Below, piece after piece: positions 1 to 11,269 of a DNA stretch of 64,000 nt (its first letter is position 1; each line of letters opens with the position of its first letter). The stretch is taken from NCBI GenBank assembly GCA_947495915.1, contig CANMAW010000002.1, forward strand, positions 682,001 to 746,000, in the 5' to 3' direction. The position numbers and the translations under genes are program-made. This DNA comes from Maribacter algarum (ex Lu et al. 2025) (nom. illeg.) (GTDB lineage: Bacteria > Bacteroidota > Bacteroidia > Flavobacteriales > Flavobacteriaceae). The notes under the pieces were generated by a model. That model saw only the letters and a list, made by a program, of their open reading frames with translations. It did not search any database and had not been told where the DNA came from.

Positions 1-1754
1 GTATTTCTGAATGGGGTCATGACTTTAGACCAGAATACAGAAATTTGAGACCTATAGTTGGTAGGTTGGGTGATAATATTCCTATTGTTGGTTTAACGGC
101 TACAGCGACACCTAAAGTACAAGAGGATATAATAAAAAACTTAGGTATTACTGATGCTAAACTTTTTAAAGCATCTTTTAATAGACCTAATTTGTTTTAT
201 GAAGTACGTACCAAAACAGAGCATGTAGATGCAGATATTATTCGATTTGTAAAGCAAAACGAAGGAAAGTCAGGAATTGTTTATTGTTTGAGTAGAAAAC
301 GGGTGCAAGAACTGGCTCAAGTTTTACAGGTGAACGGTATTAGTGCAGTGCCTTATCATGCTGGTTTTGATGCCAAAACGCGATCAAAATATCAAGATAT
401 GTTCTTGATGGAAGATGTTGATGTCGTTGTGGCTACAATTGCCTTTGGAATGGGTATCGATAAGCCTGATGTTCGATTTGTAATACATCATGATATTCCG
501 AAGAGTATTGAAAGTTATTATCAAGAAACTGGTCGTGCTGGAAGAGATGGTGGAGAAGGTCATTGCTTGGCCTTTTACTCCTATAAAGACATTGAAAAAT
601 TAGAAAAGTTTATGTCAGGTAAGCCCGTTGCTGAACAGGAAATCGGAAACGCCTTGCTACAAGAAGTAGTGGCATTTGCTGAAACTTCAATGTCAAGACG
701 TAAGTTTATTTTACATTATTTCGGTGAAGATTTTGATGAAGTTAATGGAGAGGGAGCTGATATGGATGATAACTCCCTAAATCCAAAAGAAAAACAAGAA
801 GCAAAAGAAAATGTTGTCAAACTTATAGAAGTGGTTTTGGGTTCTGCCCAAAAGTTCAAATCAAAGGAGATTGTGCATGCCCTTTGTGGAAAAACTAATG
901 CTTTGATTAGTTCGCATAAAACTAATGAGAAAGCATTTTTCGGTATTGGTTCTGATCATGATGAACGGTATTGGATGGCTTTAATTAGACAAACTTTAGT
1001 TGCCGGTTATTTAAAAAAGGAAATTGAGCAATATGGAGTATTGCGAGTAACAGCCTTAGGAAAGAAGTTTGTAGAGAAGCCAACTTCGTTTATGATGACT
1101 ATTGATCATATATACACCAAAGAAAGTAGTGATGCTATTGTAAGTGCTTCTAAAGAGGGAGTTGCCGATGAAAAGCTTTTGAAGCAATTAAAAGCGCTTC
1201 GAAAGTCGCAGGCTAACAAATTAGGAGTACCTCCTTTTGTAGTGTTTCAAGATCCTTCATTAGAAGATATGGCATTGAAATACCCCGTTGAACCTTCTGA
1301 ATTATTAAATATTCATGGTGTCGGTGAAGGGAAAGCTAAAAAGTATGGTAAACCCTTTATAGCAATGATCAAGGCATATGTAGAAGAAAATGATATTATG
1401 CGCCCTGATGATTTGGTGGTGAAAAGTACTGGGGCAAATTCTGGACTAAAACTATACATTATTCAAAATATAGATCGAAAATTACCACTTTCAGATATAG
1501 CCTCTGCTAAAGGGTTGGAGTTGCCAGAATTAATTAAAGAGATGGAGCAAATCGTGTATAGCGGAACAAAATTAAATTTAGGATATTGGATTGACGAAGT
1601 GCTTGATGAAGATCAACAAGAAGAAATTCATGACTATTTTTTAGAGGCAGAATCAGACGATTTAGAAACAGCGATGGAAGAGTTTGATGGAGATTATGAA
1701 GATGAAGAACTAAGATTGTACCGCTTAAAATTCATTAGCGAAGTAGCGAATTAA
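1..1754 (+). CDS. recQ: RecQ-family ATP-dependent DNA helicase (5' end outside window)
   Basis: The reading frame is open from base 3, where it encodes ISEWGHDFRPEYRNLR, the segment just after the DEAH box of RecQ helicases. The ATPase N-terminus and Walker motifs therefore lie upstream of the window. Visible parts, numbering from codon 45, are: helicase C-terminal domain (about 1-200; motif VI ETGRAGRDG, 'IAFGMGIDKPDVRFV'), RecQ-Ct/winged-helix region (about 205-370), HRDC domain (about 375-455) and a helix-turn-helix-like C-terminal extension with an acidic tail (about 465-569). RecQ unwinds recombination and stalled-fork intermediates 3' to 5'. The four zinc-binding cysteines normally found after the helicase core are absent: the 'CRR ... 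CGNCDxC' signature is replaced by 'MSRRKF ... VNGEGADMDDN'. The family call is firm. Which of several flavobacterial RecQ paralogues this is cannot be said from a fragment. Confidence 0.93.
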   Translation, partial: ISEWGHDFRPEYRNLRPIVGRLGDNIPIVGLTATATPKVQEDIIKNLGITDAKLFKASFNRPNLFYEVRTKTEHVDADIIRFVKQNEGKSGIVYCLSRKRVQELAQVLQVNGISAVPYHAGFDAKTRSKYQDMFLMEDVDVVVATIAFGMGIDKPDVRFVIHHDIPKSIESYYQETGRAGRDGGEGHCLAFYSYKDIEKLEKFMSGKPVAEQEIGNALLQEVVAFAETSMSRRKFILHYFGEDFDEVNGEGADMDDNSLNPKEKQEAKENVVKLIEVVLGSAQKFKSKEIVHALCGKTNALISSHKTNEKAFFGIGSDHDERYWMALIRQTLVAGYLKKEIEQYGVLRVTALGKKFVEKPTSFMMTIDHIYTKESSDAIVSASKEGVADEKLLKQLKALRKSQANKLGVPPFVVFQDPSLEDMALKYPVEPSELLNIHGVGEGKAKKYGKPFIAMIKAYVEENDIMRPDDLVVKSTGANSGLKLYIIQNIDRKLPLSDIASAKGLELPELIKEMEQIVYSGTKLNLGYWIDEVLDEDQQEEIHDYFLEAESDDLETAMEEFDGDYEDEELRLYRLKFISEVAN

Positions 1755-1809
1755 AAGCGATACATGCTTGCCGTAGTTACTTTATTGATAACTGAGAAAT
1801 CTCTCAAAT

Positions 1810-3141
1810 TTAAGGGGCTGAAGTGCCACCTGTAGATTTAGCCCTTCTCAATTGACGCTGTATTTTCTTAATGGCAGATTCGATAGATTTTTCTGGTTCT
1901 ATAATATTATATTCTCCCCAAAAATTTGGGTCTGTAAAACCAACAGCTTCATCGTTTAAAATAATCGATGATTTCATTCGATCTTTAATTTTTGGTAACT
2001 GATTGTTTAAACTTTTCTCCCAATCTGTTACTGCCATTTCACAGGCCATGCTATAAACGGAGTTAAATAGTTTTTTATCCCAGTTAACTTTGAATTCTAA
2101 TAAAACGTTACTATACCCATAATACCATCTTCCATTTTTTTCTCTATAATCAACGCGATAAGCAACTTCAGTTGGCCATACCTTCGCATTTCTGGGTTTT
2201 TTGCGAACAAACATTTTTGAGGCTAACTCCTTATTCGTAATGTTAAGATTGAAGATAGCACTGGTTAATATTTTGTTTTCTGCATCGATATACAATTTAC
2301 CTTGGTAAAGCGGATCTAAAATATCCGCTCTTTGGGTAAAATTGATAATGTAAATTAATTTGTCATTTACACGGGTAGAACGATCAAAACTAAAAATATA
2401 ATTTTCAATACCCTCTTCATCAAAAATATATTCTGGGTATTTCATTACATCAACAAATAACGCGTTAAAAGGCCCGCCTTGTAATTTTAAGGCTACAGTA
2501 TCTAGTTTGCTATAATCAGTACTTTTACGGGCTTTGTACAGTTGTACGGCGTCTTGCCTTTCTGAAGAGTATGATGATTTATAAATATTCACAACAGCTT
2601 CAGATAAAGAAACATTTTTTCTTCTTTTTTTAATAGTTTCTCGATAGAAAGCGGTCATTAAAGTTGGGTCTTCAAAATAATTTTGACCTTTTCGTTGAAG
2701 GGTTTCTATAACCAGAGATCTTGCGTTTTTCGGAACACTTAAATTAACCCCAGACAACTCCATAATAGAAACATCCATGAATATTTTATTGTTGCTATCT
2801 TCAGATAGGCTTGACAACAGAATAGTTTTAGATTTATACCCTAAAAAGGAAATGATCACTTTTCCTTCGCGCTTTTCACTTGAAACTTTTAGCGCAAATT
2901 CGCCTTCAGTATTCGTTATGGTACTGATATTTGAATCTTCGATGCTAAGTGTTGCAAAAACTAACGGCTTTTTGCTTTCTGCGTCTAAAATTTCACCTTT
3001 ATATTGAGTGAATACAGACTCAGTTTGCTGTATATCTTGAAAAAAAGCAGCGGCTTTGTTCGTGCTCATTACCCCAATTAATAAAAACAATAAGGCAAGG
3101 GTTGCTAAAGATTTGTGATGTATTCCAATTCGCTTTTTCAT
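1810..3141 (-). CDS. Secreted carboxypeptidase-regulatory-like domain protein
   Basis: A 443-residue protein with an N-terminal signal peptide (basic start, hydrophobic 11-25, 'NKAAA' before the mature part). A carboxypeptidase D regulatory-like beta-sandwich follows at about residues 47-130 (KGEILDAESKKPLVFATLSI ... 'ISFLGYKS'), the module also found at the N-terminus of TonB-dependent receptors in Bacteroidota. Residues 135-430 form a large conserved-looking region with no catalytic motif I recognise. There is no plug or barrel, so it is not a SusC-type receptor. It is convergent with recQ and lies 168 bp downstream of rluF, so it may have its own promoter. It is probably periplasmic or outer-membrane associated; the function is unknown. 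Confidence 0.75.
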   Translation of the reverse strand: MKKRIGIHHKSLATLALLFLLIGVMSTNKAAAFFQDIQQTESVFTQYKGEILDAESKKPLVFATLSIEDSNISTITNTEGEFALKVSSEKREGKVIISFLGYKSKTILLSSLSEDSNNKIFMDVSIMELSGVNLSVPKNARSLVIETLQRKGQNYFEDPTLMTAFYRETIKKRRKNVSLSEAVVNIYKSSYSSERQDAVQLYKARKSTDYSKLDTVALKLQGGPFNALFVDVMKYPEYIFDEEGIENYIFSFDRSTRVNDKLIYIINFTQRADILDPLYQGKLYIDAENKILTSAIFNLNITNKELASKMFVRKKPRNAKVWPTEVAYRVDYREKNGRWYYGYSNVLLEFKVNWDKKLFNSVYSMACEMAVTDWEKSLNNQLPKIKDRMKSSIILNDEAVGFTDPNFWGEYNIIEPEKSIESAIKKIQRQLRRAKSTGGTSAP

Positions 3142-3309
3142 ATTGAAATATTTTAATTCTTTTAAGATTTGAAGTGTGATTTTATCTAAGTTACTAATTT
3201 ATAGCTAGATAAAATGTTAAAAAATTTGATAATCGTATTAAATTTTTGAATGGTATGATATAATTTTTGGTAATTCTTCAGCAAGAAATTACAACTTAAC
3301 AAATTTAAA

Positions 3310-4038
3310 TTAGTGAGTTTTGGAAGAATCAGAAACTAGTCTATTAATTTCTTTTAACTCTTCTACAGTTAAGTCTCTCCATTTGCCAAGAGGAATATCT
3401 AGATTCACATTCATAATACGAACACGTTTGAGCTTAGTTACTTTATAATCTAAATACTCGCACATGCGACGAATTTGACGATTCAAACCTTGGGTTAATA
3501 TTATTTTGAATTGATATTTACTGATCTCTTCAACCTTACATTTTCTAGTGACCTGATCGAGAATAGGCACCCCTTCACTCATTCTTTTTATAAAGTGTTT
3601 GGTGATAGGTTTGTCAACCGTAACGATATACTCTTTTTCATGATGATTACGAGCTCGCAATATTTTATTTACAATATCACCATCATTTGTTAAAAAAATG
3701 AGTCCCTCACTTGGTTTGTCTAATCTTCCGATAGGAAATATGCGTTTTGGGTAATTGATAAAATCAATAATATTGTCTTTTTCAACACGGGTGTCTGTAG
3801 TGCATACAATGCCTATTGGTTTATTGAATGCTAAATAAACGGGTGAGTCGTGAGAAACAGAAATAATTTCGCCATCGACGCGAACATCATCACCCTCGAC
3901 TATTTTAGTGCCCATTTCAGGTACCTTTCCATTAATGGTGACACGACCTTGTTCAATTAGTTTATCTGCCGCTCTGCGTGAACAGTAACCTACTTCGCTA
4001 AGATATTTGTTTATTCTAGTTGTCTTTATTTCGCTCAT
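3310..4038 (-). CDS. rluF: 23S rRNA pseudouridine synthase RluF
   Basis: A 242-residue protein with an S4 RNA-binding domain at residues 8-55 ('[20 protein letters not shown]') and an RsuA-family catalytic domain. The catalytic loop is [20 protein letters not shown], whose aspartate is the universal pseudouridine synthase nucleophile. Further RluF-like blocks are '[20 protein letters not shown]', '[15 protein letters not shown]', '[20 protein letters not shown]' and '[18 protein letters not shown]', all close to E. coli RluF, which modifies U2604 (and U2605) of 23S rRNA. It lacks the long basic C-terminal tail of the E. coli protein. The ATG sits 15 bp after the symporter stop, so it is probably co-transcribed with lacZ and the symporter gene despite having no metabolic link to them. 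Confidence 0.92.
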   Translation of the reverse strand: MSEIKTTRINKYLSEVGYCSRRAADKLIEQGRVTINGKVPEMGTKIVEGDDVRVDGEIISVSHDSPVYLAFNKPIGIVCTTDTRVEKDNIIDFINYPKRIFPIGRLDKPSEGLIFLTNDGDIVNKILRARNHHEKEYIVTVDKPITKHFIKRMSEGVPILDQVTRKCKVEEISKYQFKIILTQGLNRQIRRMCEYLDYKVTKLKRVRIMNVNLDIPLGKWRDLTVEELKEINRLVSDSSKTH

Positions 4039-4053
4039 TTATTTTTTTAACTT

Positions 4054-5625
4054 TTACCATAACCAAATTAAGATATAAGTTATGATAATAATCAAAATTA
4101 CGATTTGATAAATGTAATTCTTATACCAAGGTACATTTTCAAAACCATCCATGATCAATTCTTTTCGATAGGTAAGCAGTTTTATTTTCTCTGTGTCTGG
4201 TGCTTTTGTTAGTAAACTTACTAGAATAAAAATTACTGTCGAAATTATAATCATGAGCCCTACATTCATAGTGTAATGTAAATGCCAGAGGTCATTTTCT
4301 TTCAATACGAATAGAACAATGCCTGCTAAGGTTCCTAAAACGAGCGTCCAGAAAGCACCATCACCATTACCTCTTTTAAAGAATACCCCAACTAAAAATA
4401 TTACTGCAATCGGAGGAACGATTATAGAAAACATTTCTTGAAGATAATCCCAAAGACCAGTAAAATTTTGAATTTGTGGTGCCCATAGGGCAGCTATTAC
4501 CATAAATACTAAGGTGCTAATACGGCCATATTTGACAATATCTTTTTCCGTAATATCCTTTTTTACCGGCTTGATAAAATCAATAACTAATAATGTGGAA
4601 GAAGAATTTAGAGCAGAGTCGACGCTTGACATGATTGCTGATATAACTCCCGCTAAAACCAAACCAACCAGACCTACAGGAAGTACCTTGGTAACTAACG
4701 TAGGAAATACGGCATCTCCATTTGCAATATCTGGATATAGGCTAATAGCCATTGCACCAGGGAATACCATAATAAATAAGGGTATTACTTTTAAAAAACC
4801 AGCCAAAACAACACCCCAACGCGCTTGTTTAATATCTCGGGCTCCCAAAACACGTTGAATTATATATTGGTTGGTTGACCAGTACCAAAAGCCCAAAAAT
4901 GGTACACCCATTAGAAGACCGGGCCATGGTAAGCCTTCATCATCAATAGGACGAACCACCGAAAAATGACCTTCTGGCGCAGCTGCTAATACTTTACTCC
5001 AATCGTAATCTAGTTTACCAAAAAGTATCCAAGAGATTACGCCACAACCAATGATTAAAATTATAGCTTGAATGGCATCAGTATACACTACCGCTTTAAG
5101 ACCTCCTCCTGCGGTATAAATACCAGCGACTACAGCAAGCACTAATGAAGTTTGCCACATGATTAGATCAGGAAAAAATGTCTGTAATATTAAACTACCA
5201 GCGTACAAAGCACCCGCTGTTTCAATCATTATGGTACTAAATATGGTTATTACAGAGAAAAACTTTTGTGATCTTCTATCAAATCGAAGCTGTAAAAATT
5301 CAGGAATGGTAGTGATTTTACTTCTTAAGTAGAGGGGAATAAAAATTAAAGCTGCAATAATTAGCGGAATTCCTGACATCCATTCATAAACAGAATTTGA
5401 AATACCAGTCGTGTATGCGGCACCTGCTAAACCTACTATGGTTGATCCAGAAATATTAGAGGCAAATAGTGATAAACCAATTATTCCCCATCCAAATGTA
5501 CGTCCTCCTAAAAATAGGTCCTCACCGGTTTTAGTTTTTCTGGAAATCCATAATCCAATGAATAGAACAAATAGGAAATAGGAAATAACAATGGCTATGT
5601 CAATATTCGAGATGGTACTTTCCAT
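4054..5625 (-). CDS. Sodium/solute symporter (SSS family), probable galactose/galactoside importer
   Basis: A 523-residue polytopic membrane protein of the SSS/SGLT family. The N-terminal region ('LFLGGRTFGWGIIGLSLFASNISGS') matches the TM1-TM2 region of this family, and about 13 hydrophobic segments run to the end. Further family blocks are 'TIPEFLQLRFDRRSQ', 'TAGGGLKAVVYTDAIQAIIL' and 'GVISAIMSSVDSALNSSSTL', the last containing the TM8 sodium-site serines. SSS proteins couple sodium entry to uptake of sugars, amino acids or sialic acid. The gene lies 19 bp downstream of the GH2 beta-galactosidase, so galactose or a galactoside is the inferred substrate. No SusC/SusD pair is nearby, so this is not a polysaccharide-utilisation locus of the usual kind. 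Confidence 0.9.
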   Translation of the reverse strand: MESTISNIDIAIVISYFLFVLFIGLWISRKTKTGEDLFLGGRTFGWGIIGLSLFASNISGSTIVGLAGAAYTTGISNSVYEWMSGIPLIIAALIFIPLYLRSKITTIPEFLQLRFDRRSQKFFSVITIFSTIMIETAGALYAGSLILQTFFPDLIMWQTSLVLAVVAGIYTAGGGLKAVVYTDAIQAIILIIGCGVISWILFGKLDYDWSKVLAAAPEGHFSVVRPIDDEGLPWPGLLMGVPFLGFWYWSTNQYIIQRVLGARDIKQARWGVVLAGFLKVIPLFIMVFPGAMAISLYPDIANGDAVFPTLVTKVLPVGLVGLVLAGVISAIMSSVDSALNSSSTLLVIDFIKPVKKDITEKDIVKYGRISTLVFMVIAALWAPQIQNFTGLWDYLQEMFSIIVPPIAVIFLVGVFFKRGNGDGAFWTLVLGTLAGIVLFVLKENDLWHLHYTMNVGLMIIISTVIFILVSLLTKAPDTEKIKLLTYRKELIMDGFENVPWYKNYIYQIVILIIIITYILIWLW

Positions 5626-5644
5626 ATATAATTGGTTTTAAAGG

Positions 5645-8635
<2,991 letters not shown>

Positions 8636-8666
8636 TTATTACATAAAAAAGACCTAGCTTGACATA

Positions 8667-8715
8667 ATAGCATAAGGTATCATAGATTGCGAAAATAGCA
8701 TATTGTATCATAGAT
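8667..8715. repeat. Two phased direct repeats upstream of lacZ
   Basis: ATAGCATAAGGTATCATAGA followed by T (8667-8687) recurs 28 bp later as ATAGCATATTGTATCATAGA followed by T (8695-8715), with two mismatches in 21. The repeats flank the candidate -7 element of lacZ, an arrangement expected for tandem operator sites of a transcription factor. Operator function is inference. Confidence 0.55.
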
Positions 8716-8722
8716 AACACAA
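8690..8722 (-). promoter_or_regulatory. Candidate promoter of the lacZ-symporter-rluF unit
   Basis: On the minus strand a TTG (8722-8720) is followed after 22 bp by TATTTTCG (8697-8690), one mismatch from the Bacteroidota -7 consensus TAnnTTTG. A second, weaker possibility is TTG at 8826-8824 with TAATTTTTG at 8805-8797, which has one base too many. Confidence 0.35.
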
Positions 8723-8865
8723 TAAATAACCTATAAAATTTTGATAAAAAGATGTACTTCTGTTATTATTCTAATAATATGATAATGAATTACTATCAAA
8801 AATTAAGATTTTCGAAGCCACAACAATTTGATCATTCTTATCAAAAAAGAAGTACATATAGTATT

Positions 8866-10008
8866 CTATTTTTTTCGTTGTAGTTCAAACTCATAAAATT
8901 GTCGGCCTAGTTCAGCCAAAAAAGGTAATCCGATAGTATCATATTCATACTCATTGTCATTATAGATGCCATTTTCATTAGTTAAAATCGTGGCAGTAAT
9001 TAGAAATTCTATTCCGTTTTTAACATCGTGAATATAAGCGCAATCAGTTAAGGTACCATAGGCATTGCCTACTTTATTATAAATTTTAAGGTGTTGGGGT
9101 ATGGTTTCGTGAGTATCGCCATACATGAAGAATTTACAATAGCCGTCATAATAGGTTGCTGCATCATACCCAGTATTTCTTGGCACCGTTTTCATAGCTT
9201 GATGAATGAAACTTAGTTGCTCTTGAGATAAATTTAGTTTTTGTTTATTTTCAAATGATTTTGGAAAATAGATTCTTTTTAAAAACTCATGTTGGGTTGA
9301 TATAGGGTAATAGTTTTTTAGACTAAAATCAAAAGGCTCAGCATACAACGAATCTTGAAAATAGTAGCCGCTACCTTTAGTAAGATTGTTTAACTTCAAT
9401 GCAGTGGCCGTGGTATTTATATTTGGCTCTAAGGTGAAAGTAGTACTGTCATTTTCGTAAATGATTAGAGGTTTAGAGGTTATTTCATCTGCTTCAGGTA
9501 CGCTTAACCTGTGGGCGATACGAACGGGTCCCGCTCCCAGGTTATTTAAGGTAGAATTAATGTAATCTTGACCAAGAAATTCTATAAACCGGTTAAATGA
9601 TTGATTGTCACTAACTGCAAATATTTTTTCAATCTCGCGGTTAAAAGTAGTCTCAACAGAATCTCCTTCTACATAAAAGGTTGAATCACCATTGCAATTA
9701 TCAATAGTGTTTAATTTAGAAAGGGCTAATACGGCCACCGGAAACTTTACAGTGCTTGCTGGGTAAAAATAATTTTCGTCATCCACCTGAAACTTGAAAT
9801 CATTAAAAGTGACATGGTCATTAGATCTATCAACTTGGGTGAACATTATTTGAACTTGATGCTTATTTAATTGATCAACAACTCTTTTTATCTTTATGTT
9901 TTCTGATTGAAGAACATATTTTATAGGGTCTGCAAGAATTTCTTTTTCTTGCGATTTACAAGAAATGATACACGAAATAATTAAAAGTACTATAACTGTT
10001 TTAGGCAT
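8866..10008 (-). CDS. Beta-lactamase-fold serine hydrolase lipoprotein
   Basis: A 380-residue protein starting at ATG 10008. A longer reading from TTG at 10029 would overlap the upstream gene and spoil the signal peptide. 'MPKTVIVLLIISCIISCKS' is a lipoprotein signal with lipobox IISC. Class A beta-lactamase-type motifs are present in order: SxxK at 85-88 ('PASTVKFPVAVL'), SDN at 133-135 ('AVSDNQSFNRFIEFLG') and KVG at 312-314 (KTG box variant). The omega-loop Glu166 equivalent is not clear by eye; 'SVPEADE' and 'LEPNIN' are both candidates. The protein is about 100 residues longer than classical class A enzymes, with inserts after SDN. It could be a lipid-anchored beta-lactamase or a peptidoglycan-directed serine hydrolase. 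It lies 10 bp after a small conserved gene, so the two are probably co-transcribed. Confidence 0.82.
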   Translation of the reverse strand: MPKTVIVLLIISCIISCKSQEKEILADPIKYVLQSENIKIKRVVDQLNKHQVQIMFTQVDRSNDHVTFNDFKFQVDDENYFYPASTVKFPVAVLALSKLNTIDNCNGDSTFYVEGDSVETTFNREIEKIFAVSDNQSFNRFIEFLGQDYINSTLNNLGAGPVRIAHRLSVPEADEITSKPLIIYENDSTTFTLEPNINTTATALKLNNLTKGSGYYFQDSLYAEPFDFSLKNYYPISTQHEFLKRIYFPKSFENKQKLNLSQEQLSFIHQAMKTVPRNTGYDAATYYDGYCKFFMYGDTHETIPQHLKIYNKVGNAYGTLTDCAYIHDVKNGIEFLITATILTNENGIYNDNEYEYDTIGLPFLAELGRQFYEFELQRKK

Positions 10009-10018
10009 GATATCATTT

Positions 10019-10258
10019 TTATTCGGCAAAAACTTCTCCTCGATGTGGTTTTAATGCGTCACGGTGTTTTATCATTTCATTTTCTTCAACTACCATATAA
10101 GCCAAACTAAACATATCATTGATGTGGTCAACACCAGTTATGGTGAGAGCCGTTTTTTCAATTGCGATATATTCTTTGAGATGTTTTTCGTGATGTTCTG
10201 CGGTTTTATGTGCGGCAGGACCTCTGAAATCCCAAATGAATTTTATTTTTCGTTGCAT
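10019..10258 (-). CDS. Small conserved protein of unknown function
   Basis: A 79-residue protein starting at ATG 10258; a GTG 21 bp further upstream would add seven residues of less plausible sequence. It opens 'MQRKIKFIWDFRGPAAHKTA' and carries a histidine cluster ('AEHHEKHLKEY', 'VDHIND'). It has no signal peptide and no membrane segment. I recall similar proteins in other flavobacteria but no assigned role. The histidine/glutamate pattern could bind metal, which is speculation. It is the first gene of a two-gene unit with the beta-lactamase-like lipoprotein. Confidence 0.7.
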   Translation of the reverse strand: MQRKIKFIWDFRGPAAHKTAEHHEKHLKEYIAIEKTALTITGVDHINDMFSLAYMVVEENEMIKHRDALKPHRGEVFAE

Positions 10259-10347
10259 GCTTTTACAATTAAATTTCACTTTATAACACTAATGTAGCAA
10301 ATTCTATTCGTGGTCGCTAAAAATCTGTTAATGATTAAAATATACGC

Positions 10348-10377
10348 TTGTAAGGGTTGATAGAATTGTTATTTTTG
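10348..10377 (+). promoter_or_regulatory. Bacteroidota-type promoter of the SurA-like operon
   Basis: TTG (10348-10350), a 19 bp spacer, then TATTTTTG (10370-10377), a perfect TAnnTTTG. The ATG of the next gene is at 10382, only 4 bp beyond the element, so a transcript from this promoter would be leaderless or nearly so. Confidence 0.65.
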
Positions 10378-10381
10378 CTAG

Positions 10382-11269
10382 ATGTTTTTAATAAAAAAGC
10401 GGTTGTATAGACAGTTACCTAAAATCAGTGGAGTACTGTTTTTTATAGTTTCGTGCGGTTCATATATTAATGAAAGTGACGCTGATGATCCTATTGCACG
10501 CGTTGGTGAGTCATTTCTTTATAAAAAGGATATTGAATCATTATTGTACGAAGGTATTTCTGAAGTAGATAGCGCAACTGTAGTCACTAATTTTATCAAT
10601 AATTGGGCATCTAAAAGATTGCTTCTGAGTAAAGCAAGAATTAACCTTCCGGAAGAAAAACTAGTTGTTTTTGATAAGCTGGTAGATGAATACAGAGCAG
10701 ACCTTTATACCCGAGCTTATAAAGATGCACTCGTAAATCAGGCTGCAGATTCAATGGTGACTAAGTCGCAAATGCGTAGTTTTTATGAGCAAGAAAAAGA
10801 AAACTTTCGTTTGAAAGAGCAGTTGATTAAAATTAGATATATTGAGTTACCCAAACAGTTTTTGAATAAAGAATCTGTAATTAAAAAACTTAAAAGTTTT
10901 AAGACTGAAGATATTGCTTATTTAGATTCTATAGGAGTGCAATTCAAGAAACTAAATTTTAATGATTCTATTTGGGTGCAATCAGAACGATTGATTGATG
11001 AAATTCCACCTTTGACCTTTGAAAACCAGAGTAAATACTTAAAAAAATCCCAATTTTTTGAATTAGAAGATGCAATGGGGGTATATTTGACAAAGGTTGT
11101 TGATGTTCGCAATATTAATGAAATTGCACCACTGTCATTTATCCAACCTACAATTAAACAAGTACTTCTCAATCGACGTAAACTAAATTATATTCGAAGC
11201 CTTGAAACTGAGATAATTGATGAGGCTATTAAAGATAATGAATTTGAAATATATGCAAATGATGAATAA
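10382..11269 (+). CDS. SurA-like periplasmic chaperone / prolyl isomerase lipoprotein
   Basis: A 295-residue protein with an N-terminal hydrophobic segment and lipobox ('GVLFFIVSCGSY'), so it is a likely periplasmic lipoprotein. The mature part begins 'DDPIARVGESFLYKKDIESL', typical of the SurA N-terminal chaperone fold ('A.V.g..i...d'). The C-terminal half resembles a degenerate parvulin domain ('KEQLIKIRYIELPKQFLNK', 'LEDAMGVYLTKVVDV') without clear active-site residues. SurA-type proteins escort unfolded outer-membrane proteins. The next gene, a fuller SurA, overlaps it by 8 bp, which indicates translational coupling and a shared job. Prolyl isomerase activity of this copy is doubtful. Confidence 0.78.
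   Translation: MFLIKKRLYRQLPKISGVLFFIVSCGSYINESDADDPIARVGESFLYKKDIESLLYEGISEVDSATVVTNFINNWASKRLLLSKARINLPEEKLVVFDKLVDEYRADLYTRAYKDALVNQAADSMVTKSQMRSFYEQEKENFRLKEQLIKIRYIELPKQFLNKESVIKKLKSFKTEDIAYLDSIGVQFKKLNFNDSIWVQSERLIDEIPPLTFENQSKYLKKSQFFELEDAMGVYLTKVVDVRNINEIAPLSFIQPTIKQVLLNRRKLNYIRSLETEIIDEAIKDNEFEIYANDE

Noticed and set aside
8739-8856. Inverted pairs TTTTGATAA/TTATCAAAA and TGTACTTCT/AGAAGTACA downstream of the serine hydrolase gene
   Set aside because: The arms are in an order that cannot nest into one stem, and the sequence is very AT-rich. The only clear control elements in this gap are the phased repeats near lacZ.
10009-10029. TTG start of the beta-lactamase-like lipoprotein overlapping the upstream gene
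   Set aside because: ATG 10008 gives a normal lipoprotein signal and sits 10 bp after the preceding stop.
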